This document shows, piece after piece, positions 49,421-59,239 of a stretch of DNA of 64,000 nucleotides. The notes under the pieces were generated by a model. The model made no database searches and was not told where the DNA came from. It saw nothing but the letters and a program-made list of their open reading frames with translations. The DNA comes from Porites lobata (Eukaryota > Cnidaria > Anthozoa > Scleractinia > Poritidae): positions 106,001 to 170,000 of the forward strand of contig CALNXK010000042.1 of the NCBI GenBank assembly GCA_942486035.1. The letters run 5' to 3'. Position 1 is the first letter of the stretch; each line of letters starts with the position of its first letter. The position numbers and the translations under genes were made by a program.

Positions 49421-51582
49421 CGCTGTTGGCACGGGATCCGCGGAGGGGGATGGCCCACTTTTTGAAAATAAAATGATAATATCATTAAGAATTAAACTTT
49501 TTCATGTAAAAGTATCTTTCCTAGAATAAGAATATTCGGCAGGTAGACCTCGCAAAGCATCTAAATTTATTATTGGTCTGTTTCGATCCTATATAAATCT
49601 GATGGGTAGTAAGCAGCTTAAAACTACTATCTTTACACAATTGCACTTATTCGTAGACTTCCGAGTTTGGTCTAAACGTCCAAAGTTTCCGCCAAATGTA
49701 TTAGAACTTTATTGATTGATTGCTGATCCGCCGATTTCGTTGATTGACAGTTTTATAGATTGATTTAAGTTGCTTTTAGTGAGCTTTCTTAGGTTTAGTT
49801 TTTCAGTTGCGATAAGCCTATGGACACGAACGAATATAGTTTTTATTTCTTTGATACTCAAGTTCTTACCAGCTAGAGAGATCCACTCTGAGGGTGCGAT
49901 AATATTTTGTTTCTTTTTCTTTGTATCATGTTTGTTTTATGATTTTTATGCTTTCGTGATTCCAGTTTAGCTTAGATTTTGGAACCAATTAGGACATTGT
50001 GTAATCGTTTCTTGCAGAATAATTGTTTATTAAAGAAATCTCAAAGGCTTGATGCGATTGTTTCCTTCTCGACCAGCGTTTTCAAACCAGCTAAGCTAAG
50101 TAGCGTATGCAACAGTGCCGAATGGAGTGGGTGTTTTATGAAGGTTCTCTGTTACTGAATCTGAAGACTACTCCGCGGAGGTACGGTTTCTTCAACTGGA
50201 ACGAATTATATCGGCTGATGATCTGATGATGTAGTCTCTCAGGCATTAAAAGCCCAACTGGAAATGTTCAGTTTCGGTATTATATGTTTAAGTTTACGTT
50301 CTGATATTCCATGTTTCAATGACATTCTAGACAAAATGACGGAGTTACTGGAAATTGTCACGATCTGCAAACTTCTGCTGGTGAATACTGCATAGTGCAA
50401 TCACGCGCAGCAGGAGAAGGGCCATTTTCAGCGTTTTAAAGGTCAAAAACGTTGCTCCTCTCAACAGTGACTCGAGAAATTTTCGAGTCAGTGTTGACGC
50501 CATATATGTAATTGTGAAAATGTGCAGAGGCAAATGTGACTGCTAATAACTAATTTTCGATCAGGAATCAAAGGCTGTTCAGTTTGATTTAATGCTCGTG
50601 AGGCATAGGCCAATCGGGTCATTGCCCTGGAGGAGGCAGGCACCTAGCCCAGTAGATGAGGCATCACTTTATAAAGGGGTCATAGAAACGCAGGACTGGC
50701 TCGCTGATGAGAATTTCTTTGATCTTATTAAGGGCTGTTCATGTTCTGGTAACCGCTAGAAATCCACGTCTTTCTTTTTAAAAAGTACCTGCCTGATAGG
50801 GCACATGTTTGTGGATATGTCAGGAATGAAATCCTTAAAGGAGACCACCGTACTCATTAGCCTGCGAACATCTTCTTTACTTACTGGTTGTGGTAGCTCC
50901 ATCATGGCTTTGACGTTAGCCGGATCAGGACTGATGATGGTTTCGAAATGGACAACTCGTCAGTTTGAGCTTAAACTGGGTCTTTTTGGGATTGAACTTC
51001 ACATTTTGTTCTCTTGCCCTTGGCATCACATTTCTCAACAGGCGACCATGCTCCTCCTGAAGCGCCAGTGATGATCATGTCGTCTGCGATGACTTCTACA
51101 CCTTGCATGTCTTGCATGTCTCCATACACGTTATATCCTCTTTTCTCCAGCACCTCAGACGCAGAGCAGATTCGAAATGGCAAACGTAAGAAGCCGTATC
51201 GGCCAAAAGGGGTACTGAGGGTGCATAAGTAACAGCTTTCTTCGCTCAAAGGTACTTGCCAGTAAGAGTCCTTTTGGTCCAGGACTGTGAAATATTTCTT
51301 CCCTCCAAGGCTCCCTAGGGTGGGGATCTCGAAATGTTCCCGTCTAATAACACTGTGTCCTTCGGATCTAAACACAAACGGAGGCTACAATCCTTCTTTT
51401 CTACAGTTACGAGGTTGTTGACCCAGATCGCAGGTTCGTCAGTCTTAGAAATGATCCTGTTATGTTCCATTTGGTCCAGTTTCTCTTTCAGACGGTCTTG
51501 CAACCCGTGTGGGACTCGACGTGGAGGTTGTATGACAGGGTCAGCGCATTCTTCAATGATCATGTGGTACTGATCAAACTTG

Positions 51583-51698
51583 ATACAAATTAAGGGGGTT
51601 CCTGCGTAAGGTTTGTGTGTGTTAAAAGTGGGAGGGTGGTAAGTTAAACGCTGATATTATTTGCAATTATCAGCGTTTAACTTACCACCTTCCCACTT
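51583..51698. mobile_element. 116-bp hairpin insertion inside the gypsy RT
   Basis: Flanked by 15-bp direct repeats, TACTGATCAAACTTG, at 51,568-51,582 and 51,699-51,713, which look like a target duplication because the same gypsy codons (KFDQY) occur on both sides. Inside is an inverted repeat with arms of about 34 bp (GGTGGTAAGTTAAACGCTGA and complement) plus a single-copy tail. Confidence 0.65.
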
Positions 51699-51874
51699 TA
51701 CTGATCAAACTTGCCCAAGCCTGTGAACACATCAGTCATGGAATTCTCCAAAACGCCGTCTTCCCTTGTGAGGTGATAGGAGGCATAGTAACTGCATTTC
51801 TGCAGGCTTTTCTTGCTTCGGCTGCTTTAGAGGGCAATCCATTTTTTCAATCAAACTCAACTTCTCACAGGCTT

Positions 51875-51880
51875 GCAGTC
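51875..51880. repeat. Target-site duplication, left (GCAGTC)
   Basis: Six bases repeated at 56,827-56,832, the length typical of Polinton insertion. Confidence 0.9.
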
Positions 51881-52716
51881 AGTAGTAATGCTTCAGCAAA
51901 GATAAGCCTTGTTACGGCCTAGGTGCCTAGGCGTCTGGAGTGGGTTCCCTTTATTAATATGCATAACGGTCGAGTCAATGACGTCACCTATTGTGATAAC
52001 CCAGGGAAAAAATGGGTTACTCCATATTAATGAAGTGTCTAGCTATAGCTAGGTAAAAATGGGTTCCTCCATACTAATTTGGAATAGGTTTCTATAATGA
52101 GCGTCACTCTACTACAATAGGAACAATAGGCTTGCCTAGACTTGCCCGGTAAGTAACTTGAGCCCGGTTTCGGACCGTCTATTAAAAGAAAAATAGGAAT
52201 AAGAGAAACGATCACCTAGCAACGCGAGAAACGGCTTCCTATATCTTATTTAGCGCTAAAACTCAGATATACATAAACACAAAGGGAGTTGAAAAGTCTT
52301 TATTTCAATTTAGTTTACGTCTTCTTATTTAGCGCTAAAACTCGGATATATATAAACAAAACATACACAAATTGGAGCTGAAAACTCTTTATTTCAAGTT
52401 TGTCTGACATTTTCTCCTTTCTATCTCGAGGAAATCAAAGTCTTGTCATTTTCACGCGCTGTTAATCAGTTAATTATGCGAGTTCACAAGCCCAAAGTTG
52501 AATACAAATTAGCTCTAAAGGAAAAAACCCCAAGAGAGAACCTTGACGTATTATTATTATAAAACAAATAACTTAACAAGGATCAATTAAAACACGCGAC
52601 TCATAATTGCTAGCAATAAAAAGACAAGAGAGATATCGTTTTAAAAAAATTTATTAAAAAACAATGACAAAAAGAGTCGAATACACAGGAATGGAAATTA
52701 ATTAATCTTCATCTTC
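51881..52716 (+). repeat. Polinton left terminal inverted repeat (836 bp)
   Basis: Matches the complement of 55,991-56,826. Mismatches noticed at 52,419 and 52,679 only. It contains the stop codon and last codons of the minus-strand gene at 52,702-53,586 and an AATAAA signal near 52,650. Confidence 0.93.
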
Positions 52717-53586
52717 GTTCTCCTCTGTAGAAGGGGAATAGAAGTTGGTTTCCAACGTCTTCGCGTTTTTGCGTGTAACTGCTCCGCAATCGTGACATCG
52801 AAGAAAGCCCTCTTTCATGTAATGTCTCCCCTCGGGAATCTGGTGATCGCATATAGGACAAATCTTGTAGTAATCGTGCCAAAGGCATTTAGGACATTTC
52901 ATGATCAATGTCCCGTACACATTAGAGTTTTCGCAGTGTTCACAGGGACTTTTGGAGTGAAAGGTGGTGGACGTTTCAGGGTTACTACTTTCTATCTCCT
53001 GACTGTCGTTTTCAGTGTCGTTGTCGCTCTCTTGGGTGTCTTTCGCTTCAATGCCATTCTCAGAAGCCACTTCCTCCTCCTCCTCCTGATTTTCAATATC
53101 CGATGAACTCTCCTCATTATTACTCTCGTTATCGGAAGTATTTTCTACATTTTGGTAGCCTTTTTCCTTATCTATTAAATCACTTAACAACTTTTTGTTC
53201 TTGATTAAACCTTTATCGATTCCTAACTCTGCAAGTCCATCTAGAAATGTATTCAGCGCACGAGGCTTGGTAACCTCATTGTTATGAGGGAGTAACACAT
53301 ACTCAACTAGCTCAGCGATGTTTGTGACGGGAATAGTGCGTTTATTTCGAAGTAATTGTCCGCTGGGGGTCCAGAAAAGAATATCTTTGGACGCAGCCAT
53401 ACTATGCAGCAAATCAGAAGCACGCTTTTCCGGCACTGCTCGGGAAAGATGACTCAAAACATCTTTTATTCTCGGTTCTTCTTTTATTCTTGGTTCTTCA
53501 TCCTCGCTTTCATCACCAGAACTTTCGCTTTCTTCATGTTCACTCTCGTGATCTTCTTCTTCAACCAAATCTATCTTTCTCTTCAT
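52702..53586 (-). CDS. Polinton-encoded acidic protein with four CxxC zinc-binding pairs
   Basis: 294 residues, intact. The N-terminus (about 1-40) is very acidic and Ser-rich after MKRKIDL. A central conserved block (FWTPSGQLLRNKRTIPVTNI, then PRALNTFLDGLAELGIDKG) resembles a protein family seen repeatedly in cnidarian Polinton-like elements. After a second acidic stretch come four CxxC pairs (CEHC, CPKC, CPIC, CHDC), a zinc-ribbon arrangement suggesting nucleic-acid or protein binding. Its TATA box (53,646-53,653) overlaps the stop codon of the upstream gene. The last codons lie in the inverted repeat. Function is unknown. Confidence 0.85.
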   Translation of the reverse strand: MKRKIDLVEEEDHESEHEESESSGDESEDEEPRIKEEPRIKDVLSHLSRAVPEKRASDLLHSMAASKDILFWTPSGQLLRNKRTIPVTNIAELVEYVLLPHNNEVTKPRALNTFLDGLAELGIDKGLIKNKKLLSDLIDKEKGYQNVENTSDNESNNEESSSDIENQEEEEEVASENGIEAKDTQESDNDTENDSQEIESSNPETSTTFHSKSPCEHCENSNVYGTLIMKCPKCLWHDYYKICPICDHQIPEGRHYMKEGFLRCHDCGAVTRKNAKTLETNFYSPSTEENEDED

Positions 53587-53645
53587 TTTGATGAGTACTC
53601 GTGACAGACTTAGCTTCGAATGATCAACCTAGCGATGTGTCACCT

Positions 53646-53653
53646 CTTTTATA
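53646..53653 (-). promoter_or_regulatory. TATA box of the acidic zinc protein gene
   Basis: TATAAAAG on the minus strand, about 60 bases before the ATG and overlapping the stop codon of the 108-residue gene. Confidence 0.55.
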
Positions 53654-53975
53654 GCATTAGAAATCCTAAGCTTGAAACGACAGGGGCTAATACATCTTCA
53701 ATAAAACCACTACCCTCTTGAACAAGGACTCGCTTGTTCGTTTTTAAAGGGACATTTGGACTGGCCAGGTTAAGTAAAGCATCCTTATATGGCAGCAATA
53801 CCCGTTTATTTTCTTCGGAGATAGGAATGTGTCCCATGAGTAAATTGTATAAGACTTGGACTAGTGCATGAAGTTGCTGTGGTGTAGCTGTCTTTAAAAG
53901 AAACTGACGCTGATAAGCGGGACAAGCAGCTAACAGCTGAAGAAAACCACGATTGTTGTTCACTACACGAGACAT
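53649..53975 (-). CDS. Small Polinton protein with hydrophobic C-terminus (108 aa)
   Basis: Starts MSRVVNNNRGFLQLLAACPA; the open frame extends further upstream only through minisatellite sequence, so the Met at 53,975 after a TATA box is the better start. A helical core (QQLHALVQVLYNLLMGHIPI) and a tail of QEGSGF followed by a hydrophobic stretch resemble small proteins accompanying packaging ATPases in Polinton/adintovirus-like elements, where a membrane-active or core role has been suggested. The likeness is from memory; role here is inference. Confidence 0.78.
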   Translation of the reverse strand: MSRVVNNNRGFLQLLAACPAYQRQFLLKTATPQQLHALVQVLYNLLMGHIPISEENKRVLLPYKDALLNLASPNVPLKTNKRVLVQEGSGFIEDVLAPVVSSLGFLML

Positions 53976-54010
53976 TGCTACAAAATGAACTAAGAATGGC
54001 AGTTGGTAGT

Positions 54011-54020
54011 CTTTTATAAA
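54011..54020 (-). promoter_or_regulatory. TATA box of the 108-aa gene
   Basis: TTTATAAAAG on the minus strand, about 40 bases before its ATG. Confidence 0.5.
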
Positions 54021-54024
54021 ATCA

Positions 54025-54566
54025 GGTGGAGGGAAAACAATAGAAATGTGGTGGTGGTGGTGGTGGTGGAGGGAAAACAATAGAAATGTGGTGGTGGTGG
54101 TGGTGGTGGTGGTGGTGGAGGGAAAACAATGGAAATGTGGTGGTGGTGGTGGTGGTGGTGGAGGGAAAACAATAGAAATGTGGTGGTGGTGATGGTGGTG
54201 GAGGGAAAACAATGGAAATGTGGTGGTGGTGGTGGTGGTGGTGGTGGAGGGAAAACAATAGAAATGTGGTGGCGGTGGTGGTGGAGGGAAAACAATAGAA
54301 ATGTGGTAGTGGTGGTGGTGGTGGTGGAGGGAAAACAATAGAAATGTGGTGGTGGTGGTGGTGGTGGTGGTGGTGGAGGAAAAACAATAGAAATGTGGTG
54401 GCGGTGGTGGAGGAAAGAAAACAATAGAAATGTGGTGGTGGTGGTAGTGGTGGTGGTGGTGGTGGAGGCAAAACAATAGAAATGTGGTGGAGGTGGTGGA
54501 GGAAAGAAAACAATAGAAATGTGGTGGTGGTGGTAGTGGTGGTCTTGGGGGAGGAAAACAATAGAA
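54025..54566. repeat. Minisatellite in the divergent promoter of the Polinton-type element
   Basis: About 13 units, each a core AAAACAATAGAAATG plus a GTG run of varying length and GGAGGG. Units run 34-52 bp. It fills the space between the two oppositely transcribed genes. His/Pro-rich reading frames across it are artefacts. Confidence 0.93.
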
Positions 54567-54584
54567 TCTTGTGGTCTGAAAACC

Positions 54585-54592
54585 TATATAAA
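54585..54592 (+). promoter_or_regulatory. TATA box of the packaging ATPase gene
   Basis: TATATAAA, about 54 bases before the ATG at 54,646 and just beyond the minisatellite. Confidence 0.55.
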
Positions 54593-54645
54593 TGCGCAAC
54601 ATTCTACCTCCTTCTCAGTCTACATTTTGCTCCTGAGGAGTTGAC

Positions 54646-55956
54646 ATGAGTTGGTTCTGTTCTGTCTGCGAAAAATCCTTTAGTAGAAAAGATAGTATGC
54701 AAAGGCACGTGATGTCTAAACACCGCAATGCTGGTCTCACCCCATTTCAAACAGTTCCAATATTTTCACAGAAATGTCAGCGGTTTCGCTTCGAGCATCC
54801 TTTCACCTCCATGATTGCCGGAATGACCGGGTCCGGGAAAACGGCCTGGGTTCGATCGCTATTGCAACAAGCTTCAGAGACCATTTACCCTCCCCCGGAG
54901 AGGATCGTTTGGTGTTATTCACAATGGCAGCCTGCGTATACACAAATGTTAGTCGCCATGCCAAACATTGAATTCGTCAAGGGAATTCCTACGGCTTTGG
55001 AGCAAGATTCCTATTTTGATGTGAACAAACGGAATTTGATCGTGTTTGATGATCAGATGATTGACGCCAGTAAAGACAAGCGAATTGTAAACCTCTTTAC
55101 TCGTGGTTCTCATCATCGCAATCTGAGCGTGATTTATATCGTGCAGAATCTATTTCATCAGGGGAAAGGTGGCCGCAGCATAAGCCTAAACAGCCATTAT
55201 CTGGTGTTATTCAAGAATCCACGAGACAAATTGCAAATCTTGACTCTGGCGAAGCAAATGTATCCTGGGCAGACTGATTTCTTTTTAAATAAGTACGAAG
55301 AGGCTGTAAAAAGACCTTTTGGTTATCTTCTGATTGATGTGAAAACTACTACCCAAGATAATTGTCGGTTGCGAACAAACGTCCTGCCCAGTGAAGAAGG
55401 CTTTAACCAAGCAGGGTTTCAAGAAAATATTCCTCAAGAGCTCCTAAAATATCTGAAGCAGCAAACTCTTTCGCCTGTCCCACTTCTTCCAGCTATGCAA
55501 GAAATACAGGGCAACATGGATGACGTGCTTTCTCGAAACGATCTTCGGGACGATCAAAAAGCTAAGCGATACGTTCAGTTGCAAAACAGATACCTGGCTT
55601 TTAAAGAACAATTAAATACAAGAACACGACCGGAAGAAATAATCAGTACTGTTCCAGACTTAACATCAAGGACACAAGATTCTTCGACAGCAACGACAGC
55701 ATTCTCGACTCCCCTCAACCCCTTTAATGTAACACCTGAATTAACACAAGCGGCTATCTCTCAAAAAGCTGACAAAGAAAGCCTCACCCCTCCGCCACCC
55801 TTAAATTCTGCTTTCCTGACCCCTCCTCCCACAGTAGAAACCCCATCACAACAAGGCCCGAAGCGCAAAAGGCGTCGGATTCAATTTCTAAATTATTTGG
55901 ATGATCATAAATCTCATGGCAAACAGCTGAATCGAGCTGAAGAAACGTCGGCATAA
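54646..55956 (+). CDS. Polinton packaging ATPase (FtsK/HerA, A32-like) with N-terminal C2H2 finger
   Basis: 436 residues, intact. Residues 5-26 form a C2H2 zinc finger (C5, C8, H21, H26). Walker A is GMTGSGKT at 59-66 and Walker B LIVFDDQM at 131-138, followed by a sensor-like IVQNLF near 165-170, the pattern of the A32-like genome-packaging ATPases of Polintons and related DNA viruses. In those elements the enzyme pumps DNA into capsids. The C-terminal third is a disordered Pro/Thr-rich tail with a basic RKRRR stretch, possibly a nuclear signal. Longer than a bare ATPase domain because of the finger and tail. No capsid gene is present for it to serve. Confidence 0.9.
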   Translation: MSWFCSVCEKSFSRKDSMQRHVMSKHRNAGLTPFQTVPIFSQKCQRFRFEHPFTSMIAGMTGSGKTAWVRSLLQQASETIYPPPERIVWCYSQWQPAYTQMLVAMPNIEFVKGIPTALEQDSYFDVNKRNLIVFDDQMIDASKDKRIVNLFTRGSHHRNLSVIYIVQNLFHQGKGGRSISLNSHYLVLFKNPRDKLQILTLAKQMYPGQTDFFLNKYEEAVKRPFGYLLIDVKTTTQDNCRLRTNVLPSEEGFNQAGFQENIPQELLKYLKQQTLSPVPLLPAMQEIQGNMDDVLSRNDLRDDQKAKRYVQLQNRYLAFKEQLNTRTRPEEIISTVPDLTSRTQDSSTATTAFSTPLNPFNVTPELTQAAISQKADKESLTPPPPLNSAFLTPPPTVETPSQQGPKRKRRRIQFLNYLDDHKSHGKQLNRAEETSA

Positions 55957-56005
55957 GAAATTCAAACCTTACAAGTACTCCGTGGGCGAAGAAGATGAAG
56001 ATTAA
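55931..56005 (+). pseudogene. Remnant C-terminus of a lost or frame-shifted Polinton gene
   Basis: In the frame next to the ATPase end, after a TGA, 24 codons read KKRRHKKF, then KYSVGEEDED and stop. The last residues and stop lie in the inverted repeat, mirroring the DED end of the gene at the other side. Either the tail of a deleted right-hand gene or an alternative ATPase end reached by a frameshift. Confidence 0.45.
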
Positions 56006-56826
56006 TTAATTTCCATTCCTGTGTATTTGACTCTTTTTGTCATTGTTTTTTAATAAATTTTTTTAAAACGATATCTCTCTTGTCTTTTTATTGCTAGCAA
56101 TTATGAGTCGCGTGTTTTAATTGATCCTTGTTAAGTTATTTGTTTTATAATAATAATACGTCAAGGTTCTCTCTTGGGGTTTTTTCCTTTAGAGCTAATT
56201 TGTATTCAACTTTGGGCTTGTGAACTCGCATAATTAACTGATTAACAGCGCGTGAAAATGACAAGACTTTGATTTCCTCGAGATAGATAGGAGAAAATGT
56301 CAGACAAACTTGAAATAAAGAGTTTTCAGCTCCAATTTGTGTATGTTTTGTTTATATATATCCGAGTTTTAGCGCTAAATAAGAAGACGTAAACTAAATT
56401 GAAATAAAGACTTTTCAACTCCCTTTGTGTTTATGTATATCTGAGTTTTAGCGCTAAATAAGATATAGGAAGCCGTTTCTCGCGTTGCTAGGTGATCGTT
56501 TCTCTTATTCCTATTTTTCTTTTAATAGACGGTCCGAAACCGGGCTCAAGTTACTTACCGGGCAAGTCTAGGCAAGCCTATTGTTCCTATTGTAGTAGAG
56601 TGACGCTCATTATAGAAACCTATTCCAAATTAGTATGGAGGAACCCATTTTTACCTAGCTATAGCTAGACACTTCATTAATATGGAGTAACCCATTTTTT
56701 CCCTGGGTTATCACAATAGGTGACGTCATTGACTCGACCGTTATGCATATTAATAAAGGGAACCCACTCCAGACGCCTAGGCACCTAGGCCGTAACAAGG
56801 CTTATCTTTGCTGAAGCATTACTACT
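55991..56826 (-). repeat. Polinton right terminal inverted repeat (836 bp)
   Basis: Complement of 51,881-52,716. Carries an AATAAA near 56,051 that can serve the ATPase transcript. Confidence 0.93.
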
Positions 56827-56832
56827 GCAGTC
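56827..56832. repeat. Target-site duplication, right (GCAGTC)
   Basis: Perfect copy of 51,875-51,880. Confidence 0.9.
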
Positions 56833-57036
56833 CTAATATGGGAGGCGCCTTTGTCATCGCAACGTAGAAGACGAACGAGTCTTCGCGTTATACTGAATAC
56901 AATACTGGTTTATTCATGATGCTTAAAGATAAGAAAATGAAAATAAAATACATCATGAAAAGGAAACACGAGGTCAACCCCAGAACGTTTACTAAAAAAG
57001 GATAAAAAATACGTTAAATTTTTACATATTCACATA

Positions 57037-57450
57037 CTAAATAAAGACTTTAAACCTCGCTATAAACAGTTTAAAAGACTCTGTTTCAACCACACACTGC
57101 GGTGAATTATTACTTAATTCTTTCACTATGCGAATAAAGGATGAATATTTATAGCGGTTAACCCTTGCATTTTTCACTCCTAATTTAAAAGAGTGGTTAG
57201 CTCGTGTCCTTTTATCCAGGTTGAGTTCGAAAAAATCACTGAGCTTTAGGTTATTTAAGCCAAAAATAATTTTATAGCATTCTATAAGTGAAATGAAGTG
57301 TCTCCGCTTCTCTAAGGTGGGCATGTTCAAAATTTTGATACGTTCCTCGTACTCCATTTCCCCACGCTTTTGACCAAGCGCAACGCGAAATGCCCTCCTA
57401 TGAACCTTTTCAACTGCTAGTATGTCTTCTACTAGGTATGGACACCGCAC
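57037..57450 (-). pseudogene. Retroelement C-terminal region
   Basis: VEKVHRRAFRVALGQKRGEM and TLEKRRHFISLIECYKI match the usual tail beyond the RT thumb in this class. Followed by a short 3' region to about 56,885. Confidence 0.7.
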
Positions 57451-57568
57451 TGGGGCTGCCTATTCAAGGATAGGTTGTACTAAAGTTATGTACAGAATAG
57501 AAAATGCTTCTGTAAACAATGCCTAAGATTTTATTAGCCTTGTTTACAGCAGCATCAACTTGATCTCC

Positions 57569-58394
57569 CTACGTTAGGTCATAGGAAATAAAAACTCCTA
57601 GGTCTTTCACACACTTTACTGGTTTGATTGCTACTCTCATAGTATACGAAGGAGATGACTTGTCACGGTTATGGGTAATGCGCATTGTTTCGGATTTCTC
57701 CGGATTTCTCAGCTGCCATAGAGTTGCCCAAGTTGCTAGGCGACCGATGTCGGTTTGAAGGGCTCGAGTATCATTTATACTGTCGGCAATCTCTCTGTAT
57801 ACTTTTGTGTCATCGGCAAAGAGTTTAATAGTTGACGAGATGTGAACGATCATAACGATCATATCGTTCACATAAATGAGGAATAGGATAAGACCAAGAA
57901 TTGTTCCCTGGGGAACTCCAGATCTAACAGAAGACCATGAGGAGATAGTACCACGCACAACTACGCGATGTTGCCGATTTGTCAAGAAGTTTTGCAACAG
58001 GTTGCCCTCTATTCCATAACCTTTCAGTTTGAGGAGTAGGCGCTCATGAGGGACTGAATCGAACGCTTTGGTGAAATCGAGAAATACGATGTCCGTAGGT
58101 GTACATGTATTTCTGGACCAAGCCCAGTCGTTGTAACATGTTAACAGCTGTGTTACAGTTGATTTTTCCCTCCAGGAACCTGAACTGGATTTCATTTAAC
58201 CCTCCCAGGTATTGGCAAAAAATAATCATACGCTGTTTCACGATCTTTTCGCAGACTTTGCATGCCATGGATGTAAGCGATATTTGTCGATAATTCTCTT
58301 TATCAGTTTTGGATCCCTTTTTGTGGATAGGCACAATGTCAGCTTGTTTCCAAGCATACGGAAGTGATCCAGTAGTGAGTGATGTATTCGGCAA
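57569..58394 (-). pseudogene. Reverse transcriptase of the non-LTR element
   Basis: Two overlapping frames, 58,394-58,044 and 58,195-57,569. The first has VPIHKKGSKTDKENYRQISL; the second DFTKAFDSVPHERLLLKL (first catalytic Asp), SGVPQGTILG and LFADDTKVY (catalytic Asp pair). A frameshift near 58,150 joins them. Confidence 0.85.
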
Positions 58395-59239
58395 TATGTT
58401 AAACGACTGAGCTTTTTCAGCAGCGCATTCCTTTAAAACACGCGGTGGTCTGTGGTCCGACCCTAGGGACTTGTACGCTTAAATGTGAAATTTCAATTTC
58501 ATTACAAACAATGGTCGATAACGCAGAGTCAACAACTTTGTTGAATACTACAGTAGAAAACTTGTGAAGGACTCAGATATAAAGACTAAGGAGAAGTACG
58601 ACTTGATACTTTCGGCAATGCTCAAATCGTCAGTAGGGACAGACTGCTTAAAGTGCAATAAGGTCATTAGTATCTTTCCGGATAGATTTTAACTACAGAA
58701 CGACTTAGCTTTCCCATTTCGTTTCAATTCTTCGGCAATGTTATGAATATACCGCCTCGGAGCGGAGTTACAAGCTTTCTTCAGGGAATTATTTAGAGAG
58801 CTATACTCTGCCCAGTCGTTTGCTCTTCCCCGTCTTTTAGATCTTTTACATGTACAAAGAGATTTCTTTCTTCTGCAAAGCTTGATTAACTCGTTTGTTA
58901 TCCAAGGAGCATGGCGTCGTTTAGATTTGCTTCGTTTAGGGATGAACTCATCTATAGCAGTAACACAACGGACTCCAGTAATTGCAGGGCCAGGGTTTCA
59001 TAGTAGGGAATCCTTAAGGAAAGGAAACCACACTTATATCCAAAATGGCGGGCAATAGGCAACGTTTTGCGACGAAAACAGTGCCAAGCGGATCTGCCGT
59101 GGGCTTCGAATGAACACGATGAAGATTTGACACGGTTGCAACGAGCTTTTGACCACAAAGATTGAAAATTTAGTAGATAAAAACTTGTGAAAATGACAAA
59201 AATCGCTGAGCTAACAGAGATACGTCTGATCGACTTTAT

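Larger units (their letters stand above)
50560..51880 (-). pseudogene. Gypsy reverse transcriptase, degenerate
   Basis: IQPPRRVPHGLQDRLKEKLD opens the RT, LRLCLDPKD and KKYFTVLDQKDSYWQVPL cover the fingers and first Asp, TPFGRYGFLRLPFRICSA the next motif, and VIADDMIITG the catalytic YxDD equivalent (ADD). PANVKAMMELPQPV continues towards the RNase H. Several frameshifts, at least one stop and a small insertion at 51,583-51,698. Confidence 0.85.
51881..56826. mobile_element. 4,946-bp Polinton/Maverick-type element, compact and recent
   Basis: Two 836-bp terminal inverted repeats starting AGTAGTAATG, a perfect 6-bp target duplication, and three intact genes transcribed outward. Typical Polintons run 15-20 kb and carry PolB, a retroviral-type integrase, a protease, capsid proteins and a packaging ATPase. 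Here only the ATPase and two accessory proteins remain. A long minisatellite fills the divergent promoter region. Only two mismatches noticed between the 836-bp repeats, so insertion or repeat copying is recent. It could be a deletion derivative or a satellite element that depends on helper proteins. Confidence 0.88.
56885..59235 (-). mobile_element. Non-LTR retrotransposon (CR1/L2/jockey class), 5'-truncated and inactive
   Basis: The minus strand encodes, in order, the linker before RT (HAPWITNELIKLCRRKKSLC, about 58,950-58,690), RT and a C-terminal region. It lacks the AP endonuclease and is broken by stops and frameshifts. It lies within the gypsy protease region: gypsy-like sequence resumes on both sides. 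The exact ends are uncertain by tens of bases. Confidence 0.75.

Noticed and set aside
53976..54602. His/Pro/Ser-rich frames, including an N-terminal extension of the 108-aa protein
   Set aside because: They come from the GTG-rich minisatellite; the TATA box and the conserved start favour the Met at 53,975.
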